A DNA stretch of 64,000 nt from Bolinopsis microptera (GCF_026151205.1 NC_087078.1:16571118-16635117), one strand, 5' to 3'. Positions 33,117 through 46,578 are shown, numbered from the stretch's first letter. Translations and numbers: made by a program. The notes: generated by a model not told the origin, from the sequence alone.

Positions 33117-36100
33117 TGTTCTGAACAAGTGGACAACTCTTGCGATAACTGGAAATTTGTCTACATGCCTAACAATGATAAATGGTTAATAAATAAATTA
33201 TAACATACACCCCCCGTAAAAATCAAATAAAATTTAAAAATTTAACAAAAGGAAACGCGCAAATGCGCGCGTCAGCTGAAAAATTGTGCTTTTTATACGA
33301 ATTAGCGCCATTTCAATGCGCAGATAAAGATACATTTGATAAAACATTGATAAAACTTTTCAAAAGTCACATACCCGCAAGAAACCAAATAATCGGTTCA
33401 TATAAAAATACATCTTTCATAAACATGTGTTGTTCTAAAAGGCACTCATAAAACATGAATTTGTAAAACACGATTCAACATGAATTTGTAAAACCTCAAA
33501 TCTACCAAGTTATAAATCCGATTAATACCATAAAAATCACAATTCCAGAAAACATATCATTCATTAAACAGCAAGTCAATAACGTTTCAACCTGCCTCAA
33601 ACCGCGGAGGAGGTACTCCCTTATTAGTCCTCTGTGACCTACGTAATGCAGGGGTAAAGTCCGGTACCACAACATCCAACGGCGGAACAGCAGGGTTACA
33701 CGTATTCTTAGTAGGAACAGAGCCACTATCTTGTCCGATTACAACAGGTCCTGCGGTTAATTCCCTATCAATAGTCTGTACTTCACCGCAATCAACAACA
33801 GAATTTTGTCCAGGGTCAATCTCAACTTGACCTGCCAGAGGAGCAATATCCCGAATCGATACCGAGGCCTCCCTTCCGGAAGCAAACCTAACTTTAGCAG
33901 ATTCAGGCTGTAGTGAGACAATATCCACCTCTTCGCACAAATCATCGTACTTATTAGACCTCACGTGTTTCTTAAGAAGAACCTTGGATGCCCCGATAAG
34001 CCAAGAAGGTAGAGAATTACCTGTGGCAGATCTCCTAACATAACTAAATAATCGCTCATGAGGTGATTGATTAGTTGAGGTACATAATAAGGTGCGGATA
34101 GAGTGCAGAACTTGAGGGAGGACCTGTTCCCAGTGACATGGTGCTAATTTCTTACTAGCCAACGCCAGTTCAATTCCTTTCCATATAATGGCATTATATC
34201 TTTCAACTTGGCCATTTCCTCTGGGATTATACCGGCTGCTATTTGAGAATCCAATGTTGTTCTCAATTAGGAATGATCTGAATTCGTGAGAGACGAGTGA
34301 TGGTCCATTATCCGAGTGAACCATCCCCGGAGTACCGAACAATGAAAATAAATTCATGAGCGCCTTAATCACTGTCCTAGACTCTTGATCACGGCACGGA
34401 ATGGCAAACGGGAACCTCGAGTACTCGTCAACTACAGTTAATATGAACCTGTTCCCTGTACCACTTGGTAAGGGTCCCTTAAAATCAATGCTCAATCGTT
34501 CAAAAGGTTGTGTTGCCTTAATCACAGGAGAGTTCTCGGACTTACAGAAACGTGGTTTAATCTTAGAACACACCACACATTTCGCGATGGTCTCTTTTAC
34601 CTCCGCTAGAGAATAGGTAAGATTCTTACTCCTAACGAAGTGATACATTCTAGTGACCCCAGGGTGACATAGTTCTTCGTGAATCCGAGAGAGGGAAGGA
34701 CCTGTATGATATGTAGCAGCACTAAATGCTCTTGACAAGCAGTCCGCTGTGACATTAAGCGGGCCTGGTCTGTACTCTATGTCAAAGTCTAGACAGCTGA
34801 GTTCAATACGCCATCGGTCTATCTTGCTGTTTTTAGTCTTTCCATGATTCTTTTTATCATATATGTACGAAACAGCCTGCTGATCCGTAAGTAATTTAAA
34901 GTGCCGGCTAACTAAGTAGTGTCGCCACGCACGACATGCCTCCACAATAGCACAAGCCTCCTTCTCCACTGCATGATGTTTCCTTTCATGAGGCTTCAAT
35001 GTTCGAGAAAAGAATGCCACCGGTTTTCCTCCTTGATTCAAACTGGCCGAGACTGCAAAATCAGAAGCGTCAGACTCTAGCACCATCTGCTCATTAGTGT
35101 TAGGGCAGACTACACAGGAACCCTCTATACACGTTTTCAGATTATTAAATGCCGTGATTGCCTCTTTCTGTAGGGGGAATTCCGGGTCTATCAAAGGTCG
35201 TACCAAGTCCGAGAATTTTGGCACCCATTTAGCATAATAAGAGAATAAGCCCATGGCCCTTTTTAGTGAGTCAGCATCATGTGGTACCGGCAAGTCCCTC
35301 AACGGCTGCATGCGCTCAGGATCAGGACGGATAGTGCCGTGAGAAATTTGATAGCCCAAAATGTTGATAGTTTCAACTGAACTTATAGTCTTATCATGAT
35401 TCAACGTTAGTCCCAACTTCTTAATAGTCGACAATAACCCCTTGACGTTTTTGTCGAAATCTTCCTGATCATAGCCCCCAACAGTTATATTGTCCAGATA
35501 AGGAAAAACACTATCTAACTTATTTTCCTCCACAAGTATGTCCATATTACGTTGAAAAACAGGCCCACCATTAGTGACTCCAAAGGGAATGCCATTAAAT
35601 TCAAATAGTTTCCCAGCTGCTTCAAAGGCTGTGAGTGGCTTTTCTCCTTCGAGAATCGGGATTTGATGGTAGGCAGACTTAAGATCAAATGTGCTATAGA
35701 TCCTGTACTTAGCTATCTGCGAGGCCATAGTATCAAGGTTTGGCAGAGGATACGCATCTAAGTGTGTGAATTTGTTGATCGTTCGAGAGTAGTCTACCAC
35801 CATTCGGGGCCTTGCTGAATCTAAACCTGTAACGAGGACCTGTGCTCTCCAAGGACTATTACTTGGCCTAATAGTGCCCTGTTCCAATAACTCTTTAACC
35901 GATTTTGCTATAAATGCTCTCTCTGCATCAGAGTACTTTCTGGACCTACAAGCGATTGGATTGGTGCCTTCCATTAATGTGGAGAATAGAGGTATGGGCT
36001 CAAGGTTCGACATTGAAAGCTGTGCACAGTTCCTACCAGCTTCATCTATCACCAAGGGATCTCTATTTCCTCCGAAATTAACCACAAAATTCGTATGACT

Positions 36101-37426
36101 TCGGAGTAAATCCAAACCCACGATTGCGTCGCAACATAGTTTGTCCATAACTGATAATTTACACTCTGAATAGGTGTGGCCTTCAATCACAATATCTACT
36201 ACACAGGACCCCTGAGTGTTTGTTGACATTGATTCCGAAGCTAAAGTTATTTTGTTCGTACCAGGGCCTATCGTTATGCCATTTCGCCTAGCAAAACCCA
36301 AGTCAACAAAACTCTCTGAGCTACCAGTGTCAATCAAAATGTAAGCGATATGATTATTTACCTTTGCGTTGACGGTTGTCTGAGACAGCGTTGAAGGTGT
36401 CGATGGAGACATAGCACAAAGATAAGAGAATGGGGATGATTGCTGGGGCTGATCAGCAGACGGGACGTTGTAGGCGTTGTTAACTGGAGTATAAGCGTTG
36501 TTTGCAGAGTTCTTCTTAGAGAAGTAATCATTAGGTGCGGTCTTCCCAAGACCCGTCGCTGATCGACATACTCGTGCCCAATGTCCGCGCTTACCGCAAG
36601 TTTTACAAGTAGTATTATTAGCAGGACACGCTGTTCGAACATGGTACTCCTTACCACAATATCCACACTTTATATTAGGACTAACTGAATTGCCGTGAGT
36701 GGCAGCTACAACCGCATGATCCTTTGAATCCAGTCCAGAATCGTTTCCCTTAACAATACCATTTAGATTAGAACCGTTATACTTTTCATTGTTTGAGATT
36801 GATTGCTCCAGAGTACAAGCCAGAGTGATGGTATCATCTAAACTTTTAGTGTCCTCCATTAGGCGCTGCCGAATTTGCTTGTCCCTTAGCCCACTGATAA
36901 GAGCTGTTCTAATGCTCTCTTCCCCATGAACAGCAGCTGATACTTCGGTAAAATTACACTGTTTCGCCAGTGTCCGCAACGCCAAGACGAATTGATCAAC
37001 TGATTCAGCTTCAGTTTGACTCCGTGTAGATAAACAAAATCTCGCAAAGTTAGTATTCTTTGTTTTAACAAACAAACCATTCAAGATCTTAACTGCCTCC
37101 GAAAACTTTGTTTCACCCTTGATAGTTGTATATATTGAGGGGCTCACATAATTGCAAAGCACCATATATTGTGTCTCTTCGGTGTTAGCTTTTTCACCAA
37201 GAATAGTAATAAAATTGTCTAGAGTCTGTTTCCAGTGCAGGTAGGTATCTGCAACTTCGTCACCTTTATCTGTGAGGGTGATGTCCAAGCGCTGAGGGCT
37301 TAAAAACTTTTCCATGATGAGGGATGTAGACAAATATGTTCTGAACAAGTGAGACAACTCTTGCGATAACTGGAAATTTGTCTACATGCCTAACAATGAT
37401 AAATGGTTAATAAATAAATTATAACA
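33117..37426 (-). mobile_element. Ty3/gypsy LTR retrotransposon with very short LTRs, looks nearly whole
   Basis: The LTRs are 33117-33205 and 37337-37426 (about 90 bases, TG...CA ends), flanked by the 5-base target duplication ATGTG (33112-33116 and 37427-37431). A single long gag-pol frame runs on the minus strand between them (about 37,310-33,587). It holds a gag region, paired zinc knuckles, aspartic protease (IDTGSSESFV), reverse transcriptase, RNase H and integrase, in the Ty3/gypsy order. The two LTRs are almost identical, so insertion is very recent. It sits just upstream of the LINE ORF1. Confidence 0.9.
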
Positions 37427-37431
37427 ATGTG

Positions 37432-38127
37432 CCATGAAATAATATTAAATCGTTATATCTTTGTATTTAATAAACTTCTTACCGGCCATGTAACACGGAA
37501 AATGTGTTGCTGTTAAAAGATAAGCAGCGACATCACCCCAAAATCAACCCTAAGATAATAACAAATTTAAAATGGAGGAACCAAATTTTGAATTGTCTAT
37601 CTATCACAATCTGACGAATCAGTTATACTCAATACTGGTGACATGTATCCTAGTGGTGGTCATCAATTAAACGTTATATGATGGGGTAAAAGTGGTCTGA
37701 GTTTCTTTTCCTTTTTCTTAGTTTCTTCTGCACTGCTACTTTAGATTGTTGAACTCGTCGAGAAAATGTCCGTATCTTCTACTGATTTTACTCTAAAAGA
37801 ATATTCAAACAATATACACATAATATAGCAATGGCCAATTGGCTGACTATAAGGTCATGGCCTGAACAAACAATTTTTTTTAAATAGTCAAGTGATGCTA
37901 AAGCAGAGCACAAATGTGTAATAAGTTAATAGATTAAAAAACTGATTCATGTGATGCATTCGCAGAGCACAGATAAAAATACTGATTCAATGATTAAAAT
38001 TATAGCTGTGAGTGTCAATAAATTACTGTGTCGTAAAAAAAGGATCGATGTACACGTGATCTGAAATACCAATAACTCAATATCAAAAGGATAGTGTCTA
38101 GAAACATTCATAGTCCATGGTGGCAGG
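37432..38127. other. DNA between the two LTR elements
   Basis: This is non-coding and AT-rich. It is the continuation of the pre-insertion locus, between the target duplications of the gypsy element (left) and the Copia-like element (right). It could include the LINE 5' UTR, but I could not show that. Confidence 0.4.
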
Positions 38128-38961
38128 TGTTGGAACCCTGTTCTTGGGTTAATTAAATAACAAATAATACTCAATTATTATAAATACAAATTAGATGAAT
38201 AAAGAGGTTATACAAATCTTGTGTCAAAAGTAACCTTGTTACTCTACAATGTACTCTCTTAAATAGTGAATGATTGATATGGTGTGACTCAGTAACTCAC
38301 ACTACTCTGCTCTGACTAATAGTTAAAACACATTTCAATACTAAACTAAACAATGTCTTTTTTACTATTAGATTAAACTACTATTAAATTAAAACTACTA
38401 CTCCTGATGATGATGTTCTTCTTACTATATGAGGGACTTCTGAATGATGAGGACTTCAAGTAAAACTGGAACTGATAACTATAAAACAAAACCCTGGGGG
38501 AAAACTACCGTGAGTAAAGTGAAAGGTAATCCACGTGAAACTATAAATGAAAGTGAAAGAGGAAGCGGGAACACCTAGACTAAACTACTAAACTATAACT
38601 ATAAACTACTTACCACTCTTTCCACGTCACAGAACACAGATAGTATCTGTCGACTGGAATCTGTGGGATCACTAAAACAACGTCACTCCTCTCCCTTCTG
38701 CTACGCTAGAGTCTGGAGTCGACAACGTCACTCCTCTCCCTTCTGCTACGCTAGAGTCTGGAGTCAACTAAACACTGGACACTCCTCTCTCTTCTGTTAC
38801 TTCAACTAGAGTCTGGAGTCGAGCCTTGTCTGCCTTCTGGAGTCCCTTTACCCCAACACTGTATATACAATCACTGGAACTAAACCTTTGCTAAAGTGAG
38901 ATACAGGGTTAGTAATATGTAAGTACAAAAACAAGCTACAAATAGAATTAAGATTCTAACA
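38128..38961 (-). repeat. LTR of the Copia-like element (left, uninterrupted)
   Basis: This LTR matches 42964-43701 plus 45937-46032. It contains its own short tandem repeat: three blocks with GTCACTCCTCTCCC or a close variant and AGAGTCTGGAGTC (about 38,680-38,825). Confidence 0.9.
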
Positions 38962-40790
38962 TTCCCCCTACTTTAAAAAAGAAAAAGTACTTACTAATAA
39001 TTTAACTCATGACTTTTACAATCTTAAAGTCATAGCTCCCTATACTTTCTTTGTTAAAAAATAGATATCCGACTATCCGAGTTAAATTAGGAGATAAACT
39101 CTAGAAAAAATGTTAAGTTAAAAATATTCTAGTCCCGCACGCTGCACAAAAACGTGTCGTGCGCGCTAAACATACTTTCTATGAGTTTGAGCTACAAATG
39201 CTCGGCTCAGACAAAGGCAAATCTAATACGTGTCATGTCCACTGTCATAAAAGCAGATAACTAAAAAAGCAGTTAACGATTATTCCATATTCGGCGAGTC
39301 ACGTGGTACAAGTGGATTAAATCTCTGTTAACGCGGGAAAAACATCCGCTGTAAAACAGGCTAGTGGCTAAAATGACTGCCTTCCACGCTGAGCGTGAGA
39401 TCTGAGAGATATAATACTTGTACAAAACGTCCGATAGAATTAATACAGTCTAACTATTAGCTAATTAACTATCAAAGTTCTTAATACGAAAATCTCTTTT
39501 CTATGAACGGAATTGAAACATCGTTCTAAGACTGACAGGTGCAACAAAAAATACCCGTCCAACACTGTAATCAAGTGTGATCTTTAGAGATTTCTGTATC
39601 GAGTTATCGTAATGACAGAAAAACTGCGTACTAAAACTAAATATTAGGAGCTATTCAAGCTTTAAACACAACCTCTAGAGAGTCAATAATGAGTCACTAA
39701 CAAATCATTGACACACACCACTGTACTAAACAGTTCTAAAACGTAAAATACATGAATTCTGTCGTTTAAAAACAGGTTCAAACTGAGTCCCTAAAGGCTC
39801 GGGATCAGCGAAGAACATGTAATAGCATGTTGATCGAAACGACAGCATTCTTATAAAACCAAAAAACTCACGCTGAGCAAGCTGCTCCTAACTCATCCCA
39901 ACAGAAAATACCAAACATCCCCTGTTAACACTTCCTACAGAAGATGCAAGTTAATAAAGTAATATCAGGTAAACACTTTCATGTCTTTGAGAAGAAAAGG
40001 ATCGTCTTTCTGAAAAGTAAGTTTGAAACTGAAATGTTAGACTTTTAGAAGTAGGAATCTGAAATATTCTGTTAGCGGTAATTTTATTACACATGTCACG
40101 TACAAAATGTACTTTAAATTGTATCTATTAATCCTTATTATCTCTACACCATGTAATAGAAAATTTAGCAAATCAACTGACAAATGTGACCGTGCGCTAC
40201 AACACAAAGAAAAGGAGCGCTAAAGCTGGTACACACGTCTAAATTCGCTAACTAATCTATCTTTCTCCCAAAATTGTTGAAAATTTAGCAAATACAACCA
40301 AAGTTCAGTTACCAGACTAAGAGAAAAGAAAAGAAAGGATAGACTGGTTCCTAAAAATGGGATTCACTAACTTTTCATCAAACATTCCCAACTTACTACA
40401 TTCTCAGTAAAAAATTTGAACTAACGACAAAAAATTGTCAAAATATCCTTCCCAAAACTTCTGTTCGAGAAACTTCTCTAGAACATAAAAACACAAAATT
40501 AATATACGTGTAAAGAGTTACAAATGTTTAAAAGATTGTTAAAAGATTGTTAAATACAAACACCTCGTGCATGTTAAAAGTCTCTGAATAGAAAGGTTAA
40601 AAATGTAAAAATGACTCGTTACAAAGTTGGTAATTCTAACAATACTAATATATACACACACATTTAAAGTTAAAAGTTTATTACAAATGACGTTAAAAAG
40701 TTATTGTTTAACCAAATTGACATTTCAAACAACAAATAATCCGAGCAAAAATATTTAATCTCTTTCTACAACATAAAGTCCAAAACAGTT
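38962..40790. other. Non-coding internal region of the Copia-like element
   Basis: About 1.8 kb lies between the left LTR and the end of the gag-protease frame, with no open frame over ~60 codons and no recognised domain. Confidence 0.6.
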
Positions 40791-43701
40791 CTACTCTCTC
40801 TGACATATACACAGTATCCTTGATCTATGACTTAAGCGAGCTTGCTGAAAACTGCACCTCTCCCTTCGTGAGACATCCTGAACAATCTTTAATTTCTGCA
40901 CTTGTACAGAGTTATCCAACTCAACTGATACGGGTTCACCGATTGACTCGTCCAGTCGTACATTGTAACGATTTTTGTTCTTCCCTGTTGGTTTTCCGGC
41001 TCTACCTATCACCAAGGCATTATTCCAATCATCGCTCTCCGAGGATCTGAACCTGATAATGTCATTCTTCTTTACACCCACGCCTGTTCTGGTTTGACAC
41101 ACACTTTCCCAATCCGACTGATTCACACTCCCTGAAACTGAACTTACAGTTCCATGGTCATCTGGCTCAATTTCTGTCTCAATTTCTGGCTCACTTTCTG
41201 GCTCACTGTCTTGATCCACATTACCTGAAACTGAGCTCACAACTCCATGGTCCTCTAGCTCACTATCTGGCTCAATTTCTGGCTCATTGTCTTGCACACT
41301 CTCATTGTCAGCTCCACTGAATGTTTCTAACTCCTCCTCTTGATCACTTTCATCGTCACTTAGTGACCATGGCGAAGTAATCTTCTCCTCTAAAACAGGA
41401 CGGACCTTAATTTCTGTTGCATGATTAGTTCTTCCAGAATCTGTTTGGCTGATAGAACTTTCACATCGTCCTATGGGTATCATCATGTGTCCTGACTTAG
41501 TGATCACTAGATTCTCTTCTCCTCCGAAAGCATAAACTTTGTCAGTTTCAGTATCGATCTTCATCTTCATCTTTTTCATGGACTCTCTAGACAGTAACAG
41601 AGGAATATCATTTTCCACAATAAACACGTTTAAAGTTACTTTCTGACCACATATTGTTACTGGGAGTGCTTTTTGTATCCTGGCTGTAACTGCATCTCCA
41701 TCCCCGAAACAAAAATTCTTCTCACAAGGAGTCACGTTGACCTCTTCTTGTTCAGCTGATGTCAGAGATTCCTCGAAGGCTGTCAGCCATTTCTTCCCAC
41801 ACACTGTGGAACTAGCACCTGTATCTAAAAGTGCTCTATTTTTCGATTCTCCCATAAGACACTTGTCTTCGTCTTTTAGTTTAAAGTCAGACTCAAAGAA
41901 TGTAAGCTTCTTCTCTCCAAATGTGTTGTACTTACAGTCTCTCATCATATGGTCTGTTTCCTTACAAATATGACAACGTAAGGGTCCTGATTGTTGGGCT
42001 TGTGCTCCTCGTCTGGATCTAAATGGAGCTTGTTGATACACGTTTCCTGAACTCTGTCCTTGAAACGCAGGTCTTCGTCCGAAGGGTCTTTGTCCGAAAG
42101 GTCTCTTAGATGAATAAAAATCCCTGTGTTGGTGGTATCTTTGTTGATAAAAAACTTTCTGAGGGTCTTCCTCCTGGTTGCTCTGGTCCTCACCAAAATG
42201 TTCTGAATTGTTGATGTCGTACTGTTGAAAATAAGTATTTACAGGCTCTTCTTTAATCTTTGGTTTTCCGATGGAATATGTTTCATCGCTTGCGCCGCTT
42301 GCGCTTGATGAAGAAGAAGATGTATTAGTATAATCTTCTCCGTATGCTCTCTTAAGCTGGGATTCCATATTCTCGTAGCTTAACTTAGAGACCGTTGCCC
42401 TGATTAACGTCTTTTGATGGTCCGAGAGATTAGCATGATGTAATAAGAAGTACGCTAGTACTCCATCTTCAAATACCACAGTAGCACCACGCTTCTGCAC
42501 AAGGCTCTTGTAACGATGGCTAAATTCTCTCACATACTCTTCCATGGGCACTTCCTTGGGTCTTCTGTAGTTCATGAAGCTGTCAATGGACGTAAAGACT
42601 GACTGAGTCTGGTCTTTTTCATATAACTTGTCCAGCTCAGCAATGAGAACATCTATTCCTCCTGCTTTGGACAATTCTTCCACGTCCAGCTGTATAGCAA
42701 CAGCTTCTGGTTTTCCAGACATATTCATGATTAATGCAGCTGCTCCTGCCTCAGGCTTGACCGTGGTTACCTTCTTCCACCACTGAACTCTCCGTTTCCA
42801 ATCTGAATAGTTGGACTTCTCATCGAGAACAGGTACTTTGTCACTTCCCATGATGGATGTAGAAGAATCTGAAAGCTGAAATCGGGTGTTAGGTGTTAAG
42901 TGTTAGTTAAAATATACAAAAAATAAATACGGTCCGGTGTAACGTAGTTCTTCCTGCTACCACTGTTGGAACCCTGTTCTTGGGTTAATTAAATAACAAA
43001 TAATACTCAATTATTATAAATACAAATTAGATGAATAAAGAGGTTATACAAATCTTGTGTCAAAAGTAACCTTGTTACTCTACAATGTACTCTCTTAAAT
43101 AGTGAATGATTGATATGGTGTGACTCAGTAACTCACACTACTCTGCTCTGACTAATAGTTAAAACACATTTCAATACTAAACTAAACAATGTCTTTTTTA
43201 CTATTAGATTAAACTACTATTAAATTAAAACTACTACTCCTGATGATGATGTTCTTCTTACTATATGAGGGACTTCTGAATGATGAGGACTTCAAGTAAA
43301 ACTGGAACTGATAACTATAAAACAAAACCCTGGGGGAAAACTACCGTGAGTAAAGTGAAAGGTAATCCACGTGAAACTATAAATGAAAGTGAAAGAGGAA
43401 GCGGGAACACCTAGACTAAACTACTAAACTATAACTATAAACTACTTACCACTCTTTCCACGTCACAGAACACAGATAGTATCTGTCGACTGGAATCTGT
43501 GGGATCACTAAAACAACGTCACTCCTCTCCCTTCTGCTACGCTAGAGTCTGGAGTCGACAACGTCACTCCTCTCCCTTCTGCTACGCTAGAGTCTGGAGT
43601 CAACTAAACACTGGACACTCCTCTCTCTTCTGTTACTTCAACTAGAGTCTGGAGTCGAGCCTTGTCTGCCTTCTGGAGTCCCTTTACCCCAACACTGTAT
43701 A

Positions 43702-45934
43702 TGGTCATTGTCAATTTTGCTTTGCCCATTTTTCTTACTTTTTGATTTAAAATTTTGAGCAGGTTGATAAAGAGCAATTTAATCCTTTCTGATATCATTT
43801 TCATCTGAAGATTCCGAATTTTCTGAATTCTTTGGAATGAAGTTTCTATCTCATGTGGAATAAAAGTTATGACCTGGTTTTCGATGTGGAGCAAAAAAGT
43901 GTGGAGCACCCCAATAAAATCTATGCTTTTTGACTATTTTGATCGCCATTTAACAAATAGATCCTGGACGTTGATTGCAAAATATTTTCACTGCCAAATC
44001 ATAAAATTGACCTCAGCCAGTGTGGAGCAGTCGAAATATCCTCATATTTTTCGTCTCAACCAGGGGTAAACATTACAGTAGAATCTCCGTCTTTTCACAA
44101 AATCTTAGTTTAAAGGAATACGCACCAGATAACATTATCAATAATGGTACACCTTGCTCAACCGATGCGGAGCACGAAACTATTATACCTTAGTTGGGAA
44201 TACTGATTGGGAAGAAACTGAGTTTTGAAAGTGAGTGTGATTAAAAACGATAAATACATCTAATCAGGCCATAAAAATATCATTTTTTCTTGTGATTATG
44301 TTCAGACCCCCTGACTCTATTCTTTGGAACTGCTGATTAACCTAGTAATGCTCAACCATGTGGAGCAGAGGACTTGTACAGCATAACATGACTCCTCATC
44401 GGCTGATATGACTTGGATGAGAAATTAGAATGAGTATTTTAGCTTTTACAATAAATCACTAGCAGAACAGATTGAAAAATTGTATTTAATAGGCTCAACC
44501 AGAGAGGAGCAGAATGGAATGATAGATTGATAACACAACTATTTGTAAGGATCAGTTTTGTTATATTAGGATAAAGGATGAATGATATCATCAATACTTA
44601 AGAAGCTGTTGATGTATGTAGTACTGTGTCCTTTAAAGAGAAATATGCCACCATAGAAAAAGACAATATGCTCAACCGTGAGGAGCAACAGGCTTTTCTA
44701 CGGTAAAAAGAGTCTCCATGATGGTCGATCTGTAGCCAATTTGTACGTAATCCAATTTAAAGTTTACTGATACACTTTAAATACTTTTCTTACCATGATT
44801 GGGCCATGATTGATATTCCAGAACTGTTCAGCCAGAGTGGAGCAGAGCTAGAAATGACATGTCATGTACGGGATTCCTCAACTGCCTAACATTTGATGAA
44901 TATCTCTCTTGCATGCGGCTGTAGAATGAAGTAGTGAGCTTCGAAAATCTAATACAACAGAAATCATCTCTGCTCCACACAGGTTGAGCACTGAATAGTT
45001 CCCGTGAAGTAAGTTTATTGACCACCAATATTATAACATATTTTCTCTAGAATGAATAAAAATAATATCCCATGTAGCACTTAAAAGTTGTCTCGATTGA
45101 TCAAAAGGAAGACCTCTTTTTGCTCCACATGGTTGAGATAGGCTGTTCTCGACTAAAGAGTCTGCATCAACGGTGAAAATATAGATACAGGAGTCAAGAT
45201 GTAAATCACAGAAGTCACTTTATCTCAACCCAGAAAGAATTTAAAAGTTAGCAAATTTTTAACCATTTTGGGCTCCACAGGGTTGAGAGAAGTGTACTGA
45301 ATATAAATATCCGTTTCAGTACTCAAAATAGAGTTAGTAAGAGTTACCAAGCTAAAAAAATCTTACAGATCTAAACAAAAGCATTATGAAAAGCTAATAA
45401 ATTAAAAATTTACAAATTTCTACATTGCCAAAACCTCGCTCCAGGTTGGTTGAGACATGGTGTGTTATCGCAAATAGTCAAAAACTCTTGAGAGGGGTTT
45501 CAGCTAAAAAGTTCATAGAGTTTCAACCAAAAACTTGACTGTTTAGCGTATGATTTTTGGTCTTGAAAATTGCCTAACTTTCAAGCTACTGCTCCACACA
45601 GGCTGAGCATTAAAAGTTGTCTCAACCGGGGCTTTCTGTGTAGATGGGATCTTTTTCTGAGAGTCTCAACCTGTTTTGACTGCCAGATTCAGTTACCAAC
45701 GAGATTGCAAAAAGTTTTAAAATGTCACTTTGAAGCACTGATATGCTCCACATTGGCTGAGTAACACATATAGATTACATGTTAAAGTGTCCAGTGAACA
45801 TTTGTTTCCATCTGGGTGAAATATTAACAAAGGGTGAACACCAGGTGGCATGCTAGCTCACTAAATAGCTCAACCGGTCAAATTGTACCAATTTTGGCAG
45901 TCAAATTTGGGCAAAGCAAACTTTACAATGACCA
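43702..45934. mobile_element. TA-bordered element with 6 + 6 mirrored CTCAACC...GTGGAGCA motifs
   Basis: The element is inserted in an LTR whose intact twin shows the empty site, so borders are exact: TA duplication (43700-43701 and 45935-45936), inverted ends TGGTCATTGT...TTTGCTTTGCCCA. Inside, GCTCAACC-NN-GTGGAGCA occurs at 44012, 44156, 44350, 44493, 44670 and 44828. Its reverse complement occurs at 44971, 45121, 45272, 45438, 45591 and 45744. Spacing is mostly 143-177 bases. The flip point (~44,900) is close to the centre (44,818). Half-motifs lie near both ends (43,883/43,901 and 45,868). No ORF looks like a transposase. Confidence 0.85.
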
Positions 45935-46315
45935 TATACAATCACTGGAACTAAACCTTTGCTAAAGTGAGATACAGGGTTAGTAATATGTAAGTACAAA
46001 AACAAGCTACAAATAGAATTAAGATTCTAACAGCAGGTATCAAGTTAAACGAAGTTACACTGACTGGCAATGTATACGATTGCCGTCTCCCTCTCTCACC
46101 CCTGACCGCTATCAGGGTGCTCCTACTACTGATTTTACTTGACTGCAAACTGCACCATTCCTGATAAAATAATTTTCGTTTGGCGTTTCTCGAGCTTTCT
46201 CCCTCAGCTGTGCTACCAGTTTCCGATATTCTGGATATTCTACTCTCTGCTCCGAGAGTAGGTTCGATCAGGTGTCAGATACATTTTTGAAAACATTTTT
46301 GAAAACCGTGTTTTT

Positions 46316-46578
46316 ACACGGGTCCGTATATAGCCGATTTTGCAGAATAAGTTACAGAAAAGCTAGCGGACCTAGCGGCAATATCGGATAGCTAGCGGAA
46401 ACTAGCGGGTGTGTTAATGAAGCTAGTACTATTCTCTGCTATTTTGCGTGCGGCGTCCGCTATACTCCGCTAGCCATCCACTAGGTATGAATGCTGCATT
46501 TTAGTGCATCTCCGTTAGGCGCCCGCTAGCCATCCGCTGGCTTTTCTGTAACTTAAATCAGGCAATACGGACCCGTGT
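46316..46578. mobile_element. Small inverted-repeat element (MITE-like)
   Basis: The left end ACACGGGTCCGTAT and the block AGTTACAGAAAAGC are repeated in reverse complement at the right end (GCTTTTCTGTAACTT ... ATACGGACCCGTGT). The interior is rich in GCTAGCGG and its complement. It is about 263 bases with no coding capacity. Confidence 0.75.

Larger units (their letters stand above)
38128..46032 (-). mobile_element. Copia-like LTR retrotransposon, non-autonomous or broken, with a nested insertion
   Basis: The left LTR is 38128-38961 (834 bases). The right LTR is 42964-46032, of which 43702-45934 is a later insertion. LTR ends are TGTT...AACA, and the target duplication is GCAGG (38123-38127 and 46033-46037). 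On the minus strand the right LTR is followed by TGGTAGCAGG, close to a primer site for initiator Met tRNA, and a purine tract GTAGGGGGAA precedes the left LTR. One frame (42851-40791) gives gag, a CCHC knuckle, a protease-like region (LLDTGASSTV), an acidic stretch, and a small basic domain of the kind found between integrase and RT in Copia polyproteins. I see no reverse transcriptase or integrase core. The LTRs look almost identical, so the copy is young. Confidence 0.85.

Noticed and set aside
43880-45880. Regularly spaced short repeats resembling a CRISPR array
   Set aside because: Spacing is ~150 bases and variable, orientation flips midway, and the context is a eukaryotic transposon inside an LTR.
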